A stretch of 64,000 bases of DNA from Orthonyx spaldingii (lineage: Eukaryota > Chordata > Aves > Passeriformes > Orthonychidae), in assembly GCA_013397795.1 (NCBI GenBank), contig VZTJ01000300.1, forward strand, positions 277,246 to 341,245, read 5' to 3'. Positions within the stretch are counted from its first letter, which is position 1. Each line of letters begins with the position of its first letter. Under the pieces are notes generated by a model that saw only the letters and a program-made list of their open reading frames with translations, was not told where the DNA came from and ran no database searches. The position numbers and the translations under genes are program-made. Below are positions 20,593 to 34,190 of this stretch, piece by piece.

Positions 20593-21677
20593 CTGGAATA
20601 TGTATTATAAAAATAAATCTTCAGAAAATGTGTATGTATAAAGGAACTAAATGATGTGGGCTGTCTCCTAGAGGCCTGTGTAACGAATGAGGTTGACGCA
20701 CAGGACCTGTCTGCCCAGATTGTTTCCTGGTGTAGCTGGTGCAAATTCTTTTTCCAAATGGCAACAAAAAACCAATGAAGTAGTTTGAAAGTGCACAGAC
20801 ATGCACAAGTACATCCAAAACAGGCTGTTTCTGAGATCTTATGTTGCTGACCTACACGGATACAAAGAACAACATGAAAACTAAAAGCAAATAATTCCAG
20901 GAGTACAAGAACGATTGTGGACTGGTTTTCAGTGGGACTGCATACAATGCTTGATAGTGAAATCTGACATTTTCCCATGGCTTGGAAGGATCTCCTGTCT
21001 TTACCCTAGGGTTATCATCCTTTTTTTTTTTTTCAAAAGGAGAAAATTATTTTGGTCTCCCCAGTGTAAACTTTTCTACGGACCAGTAAGTGCACAAACC
21101 CAGCCTGGAACTTTTCCTTCTAGTGACAGCCTGTTTTCACTCAACATGTCTTTGCTACTAGTTCTACTTGCAAATGTGCTGATGTGGGAAGCTTTGGTGA
21201 AAAACAGATAAACAAATGTGATTGCATCAGCCTTGTTTTCTGGGGAAATCAGGATTAAAAATCTATTTGCATATCTCTATATACAAAGAAGAGTGCTTTG
21301 GGTGACCCCTTCCTAAAACAAAAAAGATTGCTCAGTAGGTGGAATATCCTTTTCCAAAATGTTACCTGAGTCTAATATGATGGTTGTAGGAAAACTCTCT
21401 CTTGCCAGGAATATCCTGAAGTAGTGCCAGAGGCTTGCTGGCTTTGAGACATGTTGGGAGTTATTCATAACTCAGTGTGGGTACCTACTAGCACTGGAAT
21501 GTGCAAAGCGGTTTTTTGAAACCCACACAGAATCTTCAGAAGATGGTCATATTTGATGTAGGCTTTTTCATGCTATAGAGACTGTGCATAAGAAATCATA
21601 GCATGCATAAATAGTGCCAAGACTTGAAATTCCAGCCTTTTCCCGAGGAGACAGTTCCCACAACGTGGTTTTTTTCG

Positions 21678-21679
<2 letters not shown>
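20593..21679. other. Inverted-repeat spacer, unique part
   Basis: No gene or named repeat is recognised. A short T run (12 bases) is near 21020. The 168-codon minus-strand frame at 20472-20978 begins inside the CR1 3'UTR, which argues that it is not a host exon. Confidence 0.5.

Positions 21680-21731
<52 letters not shown>
21680..21731. repeat. 52-base T homopolymer
   Basis: Fifty-two consecutive T, followed by a C/T-rich run to about 21751. If it is a retroposon poly(A) tail on the minus strand, the source body would lie to the right, where no repeat or gene is recognised. The length is likely uncertain in the assembly. Confidence 0.9.
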
Positions 21732-22420
21732 CCCTCTCTTCTTTTTCTTTTGTGGTCATGCTGTGGCCAGAAGATGAGTAGGAAGTACAATATTGTATTT
21801 TTGGTATGGTGAAAATTACACTTGTGTTGCTGTAGATCTGAGTGAACATCTGTGATATTTAATTATGGTGGTAGCATCAAAGCATTAAATAGATCTTTCT
21901 GCACAGTCACAACTTGTCAGGAAGAAAGCATAAATTCAGGTTTGTTTAACTGGTTTCTGGTTTGTTTTCCTAGAGCTGATAACACAGTCTAGGCCTAAGA
22001 CTGGCTTTCCTGAGAAACAGCCCATCTTGTGCAATTCCATTAAAGATACAGGTACTGTGGTTGTTCCATGGAATTTAAATGATGGCTTCTTTTTCAGTAA
22101 AAATAATCAGCTTTGTGAGTAGATGCAAAAGTAGAAATTCGTCTGTTTGAAATTACTTTTTGTTCTTTGCTTGTGATATTAAAGTGTCATAGATCAACAA
22201 AAAATTCACACTATTACAGAAAAATACCAAGTAATAGTGTTAATGGGATGGCACAAATCTAGGCAGCGTATTGAGAAACACTGCAAGAGACTTAACTCTG
22301 TGTGGCAAATTATGCAGCAGAATACATGGATGTCACACACTATATGATGGAGAATATCATGACAGCTGTTTGGGATCAGGAAAGGATTTCCCGTATTGGC
22401 TGATGCTGATCATCAGCCCA
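21732..22420. other. Inverted-repeat spacer, right part
   Basis: Unique sequence. An in-frame 71-codon stretch (22271-22486) runs into arm B and is not considered coding. Confidence 0.5.
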
Positions 22421-22732
22421 TCTGCAATGGGGATCCCTGATGGATGGAAGCCTCTACCCATCTCCTGGGACCTTGTACTGGAATAGCTGCAGAATGTTAG
22501 CAAACACTGTTCCGTGGCTTTAGCAGCTCCCTGCACAGATGACAGTTATTTGCAAGATTGTCTTTTTGAGAAAATTGGCTTTCCTTAGTCATTACCCAGA
22601 GGTATAATTTCAGGCTATGGATTCTGCCTTGAAGATCAGGTGCCTATGAATTGGTTGTTGCAATGGAATTTCATAGGTCCAAGTCTTTATTGGGTCTTTC
22701 CAGTGATTGCATTGTTTGATTTTTGTTTATTA
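22421..22732 (-). repeat. Inverted-repeat arm B (partner at 16674-16986)
   Basis: The reverse complement matches arm A. The identical part is 22522-22709. Differences gather in the inner part (22421-22521), where CATGG/CACGG and TTGCACTGC/TTCCAGTAC-type changes are visible. The spacer between arms is about 5.4 kb, too long for an efficient transcript hairpin by itself but suitable for inversion or conversion by ectopic pairing. Confidence 0.92.
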
Positions 22733-22737
22733 CTATC

Positions 22738-22790
22738 ATAGTATATTCTATTTTATACTTATATTATATTTTATTTTTATTACAGTATTC
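22738..22790. repeat. AT-rich low-complexity tract
   Basis: Almost pure A/T sequence next to the outer edge of arm B, with TATATT and TTTTATT units. Confidence 0.75.
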
Positions 22791-24812
22791 TTACGTTTTC
22801 AGTATTGGTTACTGAAAAAGAGTGGCAGCTGTGAAGGGTAAAGGTCTCTGATGTGCCAGGGGCATGGTATAAAGATGGCAGAGCAAAGATGAGAGATTGT
22901 GCTGTCAAATATTCCTGCCATGGAGTCTTGGACTACTACTTAGAGAAACATCTACGTTTTAAAAAATTAAAGTCTGCAAGCTTTTTTTCTTCTTTTTTTC
23001 TAAAATTATTCAAGTAGTGAAATGGATTCTGAGAAGCTGTACTTTAGAATTCTTTTGGATTCTAATTTCCTGAAGATGGTTGTAACCCAACGTTTTTCCC
23101 AAGTCTCAGGGCAACACATCTCTGAATGCATTTCTTTCCATGGTGATAAAATAATCTCCTCACAAAAGCCGGAGTTTTTAGGGGACCTTTAAGTCAGAGA
23201 ATGTTTCCAGCCTCTGATAACATTAAATAAATTAAGAATTTGTCTGCTCTTCTCACCACAAAGATACATCCCATATGTTTGTTGTGCTTATTGTCAGTAG
23301 AGAGAGAGGTCAAACAGCTATTTCTTCCTGTACTGTTTTGTCTCAATGTGCCGGAGATATGTCAAGGAAGTTTGGGGTCTTGCATTCCAGCAGTGAGGAA
23401 GTTATCTGCTCTGTGACAGAGAAAGGGTTGCTTGCTTGATTTTTTCTTTTGGTTGTGGAAGGTCCATTGAAGCAACCTCTGTGTCAGGAAATAAATAAAG
23501 AGTATTTTGGCAGATTACACAGAAAATGTAAAGTTTACAGGAGATCATTGCGATAAATAACTTCTTTTCTGCAATAACTTCTTTTCTGTGGTTCACTGCA
23601 TGGCTGTAGACATGATAGAGCAATTTGAGCTGGCCTTAATTAAAGGTTAAACAGATGGTTATTCCCTTATTTGCCTTGGGGCAGATGTATGTTTCCATGT
23701 TGTAATTTGTTGTTTGAATTACCAGGTATACACCAATAGGTGATATAAGGAAAGATTCAACTGCCTTTTCCTCTTTTTTTCTTAACTAAGAGATTATGGT
23801 CCTGATTTATAGAAATTCCCTGACACCTGATCTTTTTGATGCTTTTTCCGTTTAGTGAGGGTGGTTTTCCCACCCAGGCCTTGGCTCCTTTGTGTGCAAT
23901 GGCACCCAACTCTGCCAGGCTGCACTACAAGCTGGGGTGTGACCAGTCCACGAGGACCTGATCTGCAGCCTCCCACCCCTTTGGCAGGGCATAAGTGCAA
24001 AAAGAGCTTTCTTGCTCTAATGGCTGTGAAAAGCAAGCACAAGTGGCACACGCTCTGCAGATCAATTCTGAACTGCTGAGTGAATGCTTTCAAAAAACAT
24101 TTTCTTTGTTGCTAGTTTCCTGTGCCGTGGCTTCCAACCCTTCTGACTTGAAAGGCAAAGGCATTATTTCAAAACCTTTAGGATTCTGCAAATCAATAAA
24201 TGGGGAAGATTCTCTGCTTTGGTTTTGAGCAGCACAAAAAGACAAAGGCCACCTCATCTGGATGCAGATACAGAGATAGAACATAGATAGGTTTTATTCT
24301 GTGTAAGCTCCAGTACACAGAGTATCTCCTGGTGAGAAGAGAGAATTGGTAAAACAGTTGTAATCTGCATTTGGTCAATGATCTCTGGGGGCTTCAAACA
24401 AGATGGCCTGAGCCTGAAGTCTGTTCTCACTTCAGTGGGGCAGAATTTGGGGTTCAATGGAAAGGTGTTGGTTTTTCCTTCTCTTTCTTGGGCTATCCTC
24501 CACGGAAGAAGTCGTAGTTTATAATAAACACACTCCAGAGTGAGCAGAGAGGTTTGGGAACCCCTTATGTGGGCTGTAAGACCTCTGGTTGAAGGACACA
24601 ATTGGAGTGTATTTCTGGCTCCATGCCTGGGGAATCTGTGGTGAATCAAAGCAGCAGTGACATACTTGGTGTCCATCCTGGTAGAGAAGGATGGCCTGCA
24701 GGAGAAAAGGGCTTGCTGATGCCTTCACAATGCATGGGACATCCCAGTGCTGGGAATATCCAGAGACCTGGTGTGGAGAGGGTCAGAGTGAAATGCAGAG
24801 AGATGATTTGTG
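22791..24812. other. Unique non-coding DNA
   Basis: No gene is supported. A 17-bp direct tandem repeat (AATAACTTCTTTTCTG at 23556-23571 and 23573-23588) is visible. Frames at 23794-24093 and 24254-24676 (99 and 140 codons, minus strand) overlap plus-strand frames of similar length and show no domain. Confidence 0.5.
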
Positions 24813-24813
24813 T

Positions 24814-24841
24814 TGTGTGTGTGTGTGTGTGTGTGTGTGTG
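24814..24841. repeat. (GT)14 microsatellite
   Basis: An uninterrupted GT dinucleotide run of 28 bp, likely polymorphic; alternating purine-pyrimidine DNA can adopt Z form. Confidence 0.92.
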
Positions 24842-27800
24842 ATGGAAGATGGTTTTCAGGCTGGAAGCCCTTCTGTGCATGGCGGGAATGAGATGCCCCT
24901 GGAAGGAGGACTCATGTGGGAGTTACTTCAAAGAGAGAGAAGTGCAGGAAATGAGGTGGATCTCCAGTGAGACAGCAGGTGTCAAGGAGGAAGGTGGGCA
25001 ATATAGAGTATACAGAGTCGTGAAAAGAAGGAAGAAAAAAAAAAGCAACTGTAATGAGGAGAAATGAGGTCAGTCTCAAAATGCAAAATATATATTTTTC
25101 TAACCAGATGGAGCTGCCAGATGAATTCCTTTCTCCCAAATTACCAGGATAATCTCTTTATTTTATTATATCTCATCTCCTAGTCTAGCTGGCGTGAGTT
25201 ATAGCCTTTACAAAATGGACATGTGTGGTAAGCAGTGCTGGCCTATAAAATAAGAGCTTTCTTAAATGGGATATGAGGAAATTACTTGGCTCCACAGACA
25301 AGCTTGAAGTCTCCTTTAATGAAAGTTTTGTTTTAGACTTTTCAAAAGAGATGGAGGGAGGCCTTGCAGCAATTGCATAATTTTAAATATTAAGGGTGTA
25401 AATTTCATAATGCCTCAAACCATGCACAAGGCTTAATTTTTCCATATTTTCAAGATGGCTTGTGTGTTGGCTAATGAAGTTCAACTTTGTTTCTGATGTT
25501 TTAAAGTTGAGTTTACTTTCTAGTACATCTTTCATGTCCTACCAGTTAGTGTCCTGGATTGCAAGCAGGGAACGTACTAGAGATGTGGTTACATCCTGTT
25601 ATAGATGCTTCTTTGAACTTTTGCCACTTTATGGATGTCCTTGTTTCCTTGTAATGTTTTTTCAGTATTTAGAGAGAGAAGAAGGTACAGTCAGCCTCTG
25701 CTAATTTTATTAAAGGTAGTTCTCAAAATGAAGGATGGTGTGGGACTGACACTTATGTCAGGAACTTATTCACAAACCTGAGCATTGGCCCAGTACAGCA
25801 ACTGCAGTGAGAGCTGCTTGCATGACACATGCTGGAGCAAATGAATGGTGCATTTAGTTCAATGTATTTTCTTTGACAATTGCCAGAAGCAGAGATATTT
25901 CAGAGAAGAGTCTTGCTTCTGTGACTCCACTGTGGTAGGAAATCACCCTGAAAACAGACTTTGCCATAAATAGAACTAAGACCAAAAAAATTCTTTTCCT
26001 GCCTTCGTGAGTGTAAGTGTTCTTACTGACACAAAAATAAAGTCTCTGTTTTGGCTTGTGTCGTATTGAGCTGTTTGATAATTCAGTAACTAGTAACAAT
26101 TGTGTGTGTTATATGTACACACATTCAACAGGATCCTTAAATAAATTACTTGCATAATTGTGCTAAATGGAAATGAATAATTTGTTGTCAAGTAGGTCCT
26201 TGCAAACAGTAATTTACCCAAGAAACTCTCAAGGACAGCAGGGAAACAGGAAGGAAAGAAGAGAGAGGGAGAAAAATTTTACAGCAGAGAAAGGAGACTA
26301 GATAGAGGAAGTGAAGATGCAAGAACCCTGAGCAATTGGGAACAAATGGGATGAGTTGGCCATGAGTATATTCAGGTTGAAAATCAGGAACAAAACTAAC
26401 TATCAGAGCAGTGGGAGACTAGGACTGCCTCCCATGATCCCCATGGACCAAAGGTACAGTTTCCAAGATGGATATTTAACCACTTCTGGAAGGCTTTATG
26501 GGAAGTGTACAGCTATGAGGCCAGGAGATGATAGTCCAGGTAGCACTCTCACAGTTTGTGTTTCTGCAGGAGGTTTGTGCATGTGGTTATCCTGTATCTG
26601 GCTTGCAACTGAACAGAAAATGACCATATTATACTTATTTTCCCATGTCAAACCACAAACTTGAGCATGAACAGTAGACAGGTAAGGGTTAGACTGAATG
26701 TTGCCCAAAAATCCCCTTACCATAGCCATTTATTTCCAAAAATATACTATTAATAATAAATGTCATAGCAATCATAATGAGGCTGCAGCTCATCTTGCAT
26801 TCAGAAAGTGGAAACCTCCTTTACTAAGTATTTCTGGGTTTTTGTCATTAGCAGTTGCTATTTTATATGCAGTCACATAGTAACTCTAGACAGTAAGTGG
26901 TAGTAGTCAAGCAGATTTAATTAGGATTTTTTAAAGAACTTTTCATGTGAGACCCAGTCCTCACCTCTGGTGGGAACTGGCAGAGGTACATGGACAGAAT
27001 CTTTATTAAGGTTATTATAGTTCAGCCTACAATGTTGGTGATGTTCCATTTTGAGTCTTTGTGTAGATCCACACATGAAAATTACACTGATTCTTTTCAT
27101 AAATGACAGACAAGTTTGCACACAAGCCAATTGATTCCTAAATCCATCTGTTCAAACCAGTATGTTATGCCCTGTAAATCAGGAAACTCATGAAAAATGA
27201 AAAGTGGTGTTATCATATTAGAGAATTTTGCTCTCTTTGGCAATACATATATAATGCCAGTTCCCATAATCGACCAGAATTTCCCTGTACTTTCACAAGC
27301 CTGCAGGCTAAATGGAAGTGAATGCCGTGGGCATTATGGTCTTGATTATATGGTGTATCCATTTTCATATCCTGGATGTCTGACCATAGCCTCTGGGCAT
27401 CTGTAACAGAGGAGCAGGTCCTACTAACTCATGCATTTGTTACTTGTATCTACAGCTGCACTTTATATTGGTTTGGAGCACTTCTGCTGTTAAACCTGCT
27501 CTAAGAACTACTTTGAGTAAGTCACCTTGAATGGCTAATTCTGTTCTGGCTATTAGGTTTCACAGGTACAGCTCCTCATTAGATCCAAGCTATTCTTCCC
27601 TGAGATTGCCATGCTTTCCAAGTTCTATTCTCATTCCTTTTTTTTTTACTTCTGTTTCTCTAATAATCAGTGTCCCCATGGGCACCTAAACGCGTACACA
27701 AGCTTGAGTCACTCAGAACAATGTCTCAGTATTAGGTTCCTGTCATGAGAATGTGAGGTGTCATGCAGAAAAATAATAAAATATGTTTTTATAGAGATGG

Positions 27801-29400
27801 AATTGGAGGGTAAGGGACAAGGGAAAGGTATAGAGATTTTGTATTTTACTTTATCAGTCTTCTGCACAATGATATCTTGCTTTTCATACTAAACTCAATG
27901 TTTCCATTGTTGGGAGGAAAAAGGTAAAAGAAAGACAAAGTTTAGTTTTTCTAAACTAAATGTACTAGTTTCAGTTTCTGGAATTTTGACTTCTTGCTCA
28001 GTGTTTCATTTTACCCACATGAATGTATGTTATTCAGAGTTCAAGAGGAGATATTTTTCCTCTGCTTCTGGGGAAAAATCTTAGTGGTGCTAATAAAAGC
28101 TAACCAAAGCTGAGAAGAGTTTTTCAATTGTTTAGGGTTTGGGGTTTTTTTGGTGATGTGGTTTTTTCCCCCATCTTGAAAGTCCTGTTTATTTACTGTC
28201 TTCTCCTGTATCTTGTCCCAGAAATAATTCTGTTGCTTCTCAGTAGAATGTTTTCCTCCAAAGTGTAGTGAAGCCCAGTTAATGATAGTGTCCCTAGTGT
28301 ACATAGCAAAATGCTCTCTTGGATCATGACCGGCTGAAATTTTCATAAAGGCTTTTGTCCCCAGAAGTCTGTTTCTTGAGCCTCTGGGTACAAAATAATA
28401 TTTAAACAACATTTGTGGGGGATGGGATGGTATTGGTGTGAAGTTTTGCATTGTTTTTAAACTGTGGGATTTTTAAGAATTGATTTCTCTTCAACAGTAG
28501 TATTTTTAAATAAATGTGTATCTGTGTGGAGGCCTAAGGATATTTCCACTGCCTGGCTTGCTTTATCTAGTTTGGCGTGCTGTTCTCCTGCATGGAAGCA
28601 GGGGATAGTATCTCCCTTTGCAGAGGTTGAATGTCCAGTCCTCTTGGCTGGCTGTGCAGAGGAGTAACTTTCTCCTTCTGGACTTCATCAGTGGTGGTGC
28701 TGCTTGGTGTGTGCTTCCCCAGGCAATTTGATTCCTTTTAAAAAGACTTTCTGTCAGTCCTTTTTAGTGTCCTGCAACTTGCTTAACCAGTTCAAGTGTG
28801 GAACCAGGCTACTGCAAAGGATGAGGCACAAGACATGCTTTCTCTATCCTTGGAGTAAATTGTTCTCTGTGTGACTAAACTACCTACCTGGTTTTCCTAA
28901 AAGGTTGTGGGGGCTTGGAAAACTCATGAAAAATCACAAGTGAATAGGTGGATTGGGTAAGGATGAGAGATGAAAAGTTGTTGTGCTGGAAGTATCCCAC
29001 GGCAATACCAGAAATTGTGTGTATGAGTTGGAGCACTTGTACTTGACATGATCTATCCACAGAAGAGGCAGGCTTTGCATTGAAGCACTCTGTGTTTCCA
29101 AAGGCAAAAAAAACCAAAGGAAATATTCTGCTATTCCCATTTTACAGAAAAGAGCAAGTGAGATATGAGATGTTTAGCTCAGAAATGCCCAGGAAGCACA
29201 CGATAAAGTAGGAAAAGGAGCTTGGAGCTTTTGTGTCCCAGTCAGCGTTCTAAAGAAGGACCAGCTTTTAAGAGGCACATGTCCTGAATTCTCTGTTATT
29301 AATAGTGATTTACATAACAGCTTGTAGCCCCATTTCAATATTACAGAATAGGACTCACTCTTCTTTTGTGAAAATGACCTGGATTTATATCAGCAGTAAT
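24842..29400. other. Unique AT-rich non-coding DNA
   Basis: No gene or named transposon is recognised. A-rich patches lie near 25028-25042 and a polypurine-rich stretch at 26235-26330. Open frames reach 136 codons (28041-28451, minus) without recognisable motifs. Confidence 0.5.
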
Positions 29401-29439
29401 AAAATACTATTGCAGAGAAGGGCTGTGAAGAGGGGGGAG

Positions 29440-29760
29440 GGAGTATGAAACTAAAAATAAGAAGTATGTACAGTACATAATTTTAACAATGTTATCTGAA
29501 AGACAGTAAAAATAGACTCAATTAGATATTGTCAGAGCTTTTTTCTCCATGCAGCTGCCTAGCCAAATATGACAATTTTTCAACAATATAAAAGTTCTAA
29601 CACAATGCATGATACATTGTACTGAATTCATTAACACTTTGCTACCTTAAACATCATTGTAAAGCAGGAAAATAATGTAAGAGAAGCTTGTCATTTTTTG
29701 TTGTTGTTCCTTTTGTTTCTGTGACATGTTTGGAATTGCATGCCTGCGAGAGTTTTGTGA
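29440..29760. other. Candidate conserved non-coding block
   Basis: Non-repetitive AT-rich DNA with dense homeodomain/POU-like words (CAATTAGATATTG, ATGCATGATACATTG, CATTAACAC) and no open frame of note. The call rests on texture only. Confidence 0.2.
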
Positions 29761-32219
29761 TCTAAATTTAATGATCCTAAAAGGAATTTAGTAAGATATT
29801 GTTCTTTTCTCCTGCAGACATCCCTAGGCTGTGTGCTACATGAAAAGTGTGACTCAATTATACAAAAAATTTAATTTATCTTTAAAACTAAAAAGCCTTT
29901 TCATGCAGTATTTCCACAGGGATATAGCCTTAGAGTAGAGCTTTCCTAGCTCTGCTTTGCAACAATGTAATTCCTATAGAAAGAAAATTTGCATGCAGTG
30001 CATAGAACATCTATGTGCACATATGTGCTCCCCTTTTCTGTTAATAAAGACATAATGATGACAGCTGATATATTTGGCTTTGATTTGGCAATGGAATCTG
30101 CAGATCTCTGCTCTCACTCAGAGTTGTAAATTTACAGAACTACTGAAGTGGACAGTTGGTCACAGTGAAGATATTAACACTTTGAAGTCCAGATCTTCAG
30201 CATTAGACTGAAACTTTTGGTCCAGATCTAACCCAGGTTTTTAGCTATCATTATCTTATAAAGTACTACATTTCAGATAGAAATTTGCAAAATTATTGTG
30301 GGTTAATTTGGAGTCAAAGCAGAAATAACAATATTGAACATATAAAGTAAAATAATCATTCGTTTGGGCATGCTGTTGGGATTTAAGAATATTTTTTGTG
30401 GATATAATGTGCTCTGCCATTTCTGTCACAGGTGTGTGACCTGACCATCACACTTGAACTACAGAGAAAGAAAACCCCCAGGCACTAACAAAATGTGATG
30501 TGTTTTTTTGAAGGAAATAAGGCTGATGACTGAGAAAACATTGCTTATTGGGCAATATAATAAATGTATAAATCTTGTATTTACTCTTTTGCTGCAGTTT
30601 AGTGCAATGAGTACTTTTGGAAAATTATATGGAATAATGCATTCCAGTTTATCCATGGAAAGATACTGTACCAGTCAAACAGTGAAGAGATTAAGCTAGC
30701 TGAAGAGAGAGTGGTGTACACTGCCCACTATATGATATGATTATCATGAAAGAGCAAGACAATATTTAGAAGGGAAGCATTAGACAGTGCAGGTAATAAA
30801 AACGATGCTGGCAGTTGGGAAACACCCTGTGCCAAGGCAGTGTTTTCATATTTCACCTCCTTACTTCCTATATGACAAAACCAGCAGTCTGCACAAGAAA
30901 AAAGTAGTGGAATAGGAGAAGGGGCAAAAACTCAAACCAAATAAAAATCAAAACCAAACAGCATCATAAAACTACCACTAAACCAACATCACCTACTTTC
31001 CCCTCTTAAATTTGGCCTGGATATATACCTGAAAGCCTAGAAGCAGGCTGGCCAAGCTAGAACTATTCCAATCTCCACCAATGTCATGGGAACAAAATGA
31101 CACAGTAGTTGTTCTGATAGCACACCAGTTAGAAAACCAGAAACTATGGAAAACATGTATTTTTACATTGTGGAAAAGACATCCCACGTTCAACATTCAT
31201 GCCTATAGGTGTAAGAGAATTGACTCTATCCCAGGGAAACACAGTACAGGGTGTGTCTCACTTTGGAAGAAGTCAGTTTATGCTGTGTCATGGTGGAAAA
31301 ACACAGAAAGTCAAAGAGCAAAATTATTTTATTTGTTAAGATGTAGAGGGACTCTTTGAACTCTGTCACTTTCTTCATAAGCTTACTGAGTTCATTCTTT
31401 GTACCATTCCCCACTGTGTAATGATTGCTTCAGTTCCAACCGAGCTGAAATTAAGCTTCTGTCTTCCCCTTAAGCTTTGTTTTCACAGTCTGTAATTACA
31501 ATTAAGTTCAAATCACATACATTTGTATGTGTATCCTTGTCAAGCCTCCTCTCTAACACTACTGTGTGGCCATGGCATACACCTAGAACCTGCTGACATC
31601 TGCTGAGGCTCTTGGCTGGTATGGCAGCCAGATTTTGGTTATATTTTCGGTTATTCCTTGCTAATACTGAAGTAGTCCAGTGGTAGGCTTTGTGATGGTG
31701 CTCTGCAGAGAGTAAAACAGCAACATGATTGAATGTATGTGCTACTAAATTATGTAAAGTATATGCAGCCACTTCTAATTTGGGAATAGGCAGTTTACTA
31801 ATTTAGGGATACAAGGCCTGATATCTTAGAGTCCAACAGAAGAAATTACACTTTGCCAATCAGCCTCGATGGTTGATTTATTTACCTTATGAATTTTATG
31901 GTAAGATTCAATGGAAGCAAGAAGGAATGGGTCTATGTTGCACTCAATTCTGCTGCTGTTCACTAAGGTGCTCCTTGCTGCTTTTCACAGCATTGCTGTG
32001 GACTTTTCAACAGTTGAAGGATTTCTGTTCCAGGGAGGTTTGGGTTCGAGTAGTGAATGAGTCCCTCATCGTAGTTACAAAAGTGTCTGTTTGTTAGAGC
32101 TCTCCAAGTTCCTCTCAGATGAAAGATGCTAATAGATGTAAGATAATGTGTACATGCAAGAATGTCGTCATTAATAAATATTGAAGAAAAAAAAAGCTCT
32201 CTGTGAACGATGTAAAATA
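29761..32219. other. Unique AT-rich non-coding DNA
   Basis: No gene or named repeat is recognised. An A-rich run with CAAA units is at about 30927-30960. Confidence 0.5.
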
Positions 32220-32600
32220 ACACCAATGAGTATTTAATCTGCTTTTTAAATTGAATTTTCAGCTTAAAGAGGGAAACTTTTCTTGTTTGAAAAATTAAAA
32301 TAGAAAAATGAATATTGAAATGTATTGGCTTGGGATTTTCAACGCAGTTTAAATAACTAATTAAGAAAAAGTTGCAGGGAGGAAAAACATTAAAATATGC
32401 AATAATTTATTTTTAATAAGTGTAAAACAGATTATTTTAATTACCACGTCTTTAAAAATATGGGGTAAATAAAATGCCTTAAATTGTCATTCATAGAGAT
32501 TTGGAATTGAAGTGTAGAGATTAAAGCCTTTTATCAGTAGATGTAGACAAAAGACTTAATGAATAATGAACACAGAAATTAACTGAAATGACAGCTACTT
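32220..32600. other. Candidate conserved non-coding block, TAATTA-rich
   Basis: Very AT-rich but not simple-repeat DNA. It contains ACTAATTAAG (about 32358), TTTTAATTACC (about 32436), AATATGCAAT and several TTTAAA/TAATT words, without open frames. It fits the composition of homeodomain-responsive enhancers; no alignment supports this. Confidence 0.22.
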
Positions 32601-34100
32601 ATTTTTTTGCTTGGTTTCCCATGTCCACTGATGTTTTATCCCTTCTTTGGTTTTGCTTTTCAGAATAAGGTGTTAGCTAGGTGAGGTTTCATTGTATCTT
32701 CTGTATCACTATTTCCTTTATTTAAAGATTTCAAGCTGCTTTTAAATATATCTCCTTGCCTTTAGAATAGCAGCTACCTGGTTGACCTCTTCTGCTGCAC
32801 AAGGACTTGAGTGTAGATTCTAGTCTATATAATATTTTACACTTAATTTTCAGTCACCCAGGTTTCCATTGAAATCTTTGTAAGCAACGGTGCCAAAATC
32901 ACCTAACTCCAATCAGGGTTTGGCAAAGGCTGCACATCCTGGCTGGAGTTAGTATTTTATATTACTACATGAATGCTAGGCCCAAGTGCTCCCTAATTAT
33001 TATACAGCTTTTTCAGAGGGGCTTCAAGGAGTCATTGGGCTGTCTGTCAGTGCACGAACTCTGTTCTTCAAACCAGGGTGTCTCTTGGAGAGCTCCGGCT
33101 GGTAGTGAACATTTCTCCCTCTTGATGCAACAAATCCCATGCAGAAACAGCACAGCAGAGCCATATTCACTGTAGTATGTCAGGTGGGGGTAAGGTTCTC
33201 TTCTCTGTGCAAGCACATGCTTTTTGTGGACTAGCTCCAAACCATGGTGTGCACTCTGTGTTACTCACCTCGTGTTTACCCAAAAGCAGAGTCTGACCCT
33301 GAAGCGCCGTATTTGTCCTGGTTGTTATAAGGTTGTAGGTTCATTGTGCATAAATGAGTAATTGTCCTTTAGAGGCCTGGGCTCTAGTTCACCCTGTTAG
33401 GGCTGCAGAGCCAACAAGCACAGAAAGAGCTGTACTTTGGCATCAACCCAAAAAGTGAGAGGTCGTGAGCCAAAAACCCCAGGAAAGCCTTTCAGCTTTC
33501 CCGTCAGCCTGGTGTGCTGGAGTTCAGAGCTGCTGATCTCACCTGGAACGGGACAGCAGCAGGAAGGTGGGGGAAGGGACAGCTTTTTCCAGGGAAGGAG
33601 TGTACAAGCTCTGCAAGTCTTCCAGCAGCCAGGGAAACTGTCCTCCCAGCAAGCAGGGAAACAAGTCATCTTTAGCCCCGAGTTTTTATGAGAAATGTTT
33701 GTTCTCCTGTTGGCTTTTTCTGTTATGCATCTGACTTTCCTACTTCTTTAAGGAAGAAAAGATGCGCCAAGAAACCTCTGTCAGTAAGCCAGAATAGTTC
33801 TGTCATGTCTTCCTCTCATTTTAGCACTCCAGATATTCTTCTAAGTGGGGAAAAATAATTTGGGAGCCACTGACAGTTTTGCTTTTTTTAAGGAAACATG
33901 AAAGACAGGAGGATTTGGCCCGATGGTAGCTGAAAGCGCTCAGGCTCTGCCAGGATTTAATTCCTTGTCAACTCTGACCTGGAATGAATACAACATATGT
34001 GCTACTGTTCCTCTATAATTTAGCATCCCTTTTTCCTGTGTGGGTTTTCCTCCTCCCCTCACCGTTTGTTTCTGTTAAACCTGGCTGAGTGGTTTATCCT
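32601..34100. other. Unique non-coding DNA
   Basis: A GC-richer stretch at 33380-33680 carries opposing 84- and 90-codon open frames, which shows how uninformative these frames are. No repeat family is recognised. Confidence 0.5.
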
Positions 34101-34190
34101 TTATAACTGGTATCCCTGCAAGGGAGAGGCTCTCACTGTTTTTACAGGCCTCTCATGACTCCCGCTAAAAGGTGCTGGAGGTTTGCCTTC

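Noticed and set aside
20472..20978. 168-codon minus-strand frame
   Set aside because: Part of it is CR1 3'UTR sequence and the rest shows no domain.
21568..21849. Lysine-rich minus-strand frames and a phenylalanine-rich plus-strand frame
   Set aside because: They are translations of the 52-base T run.
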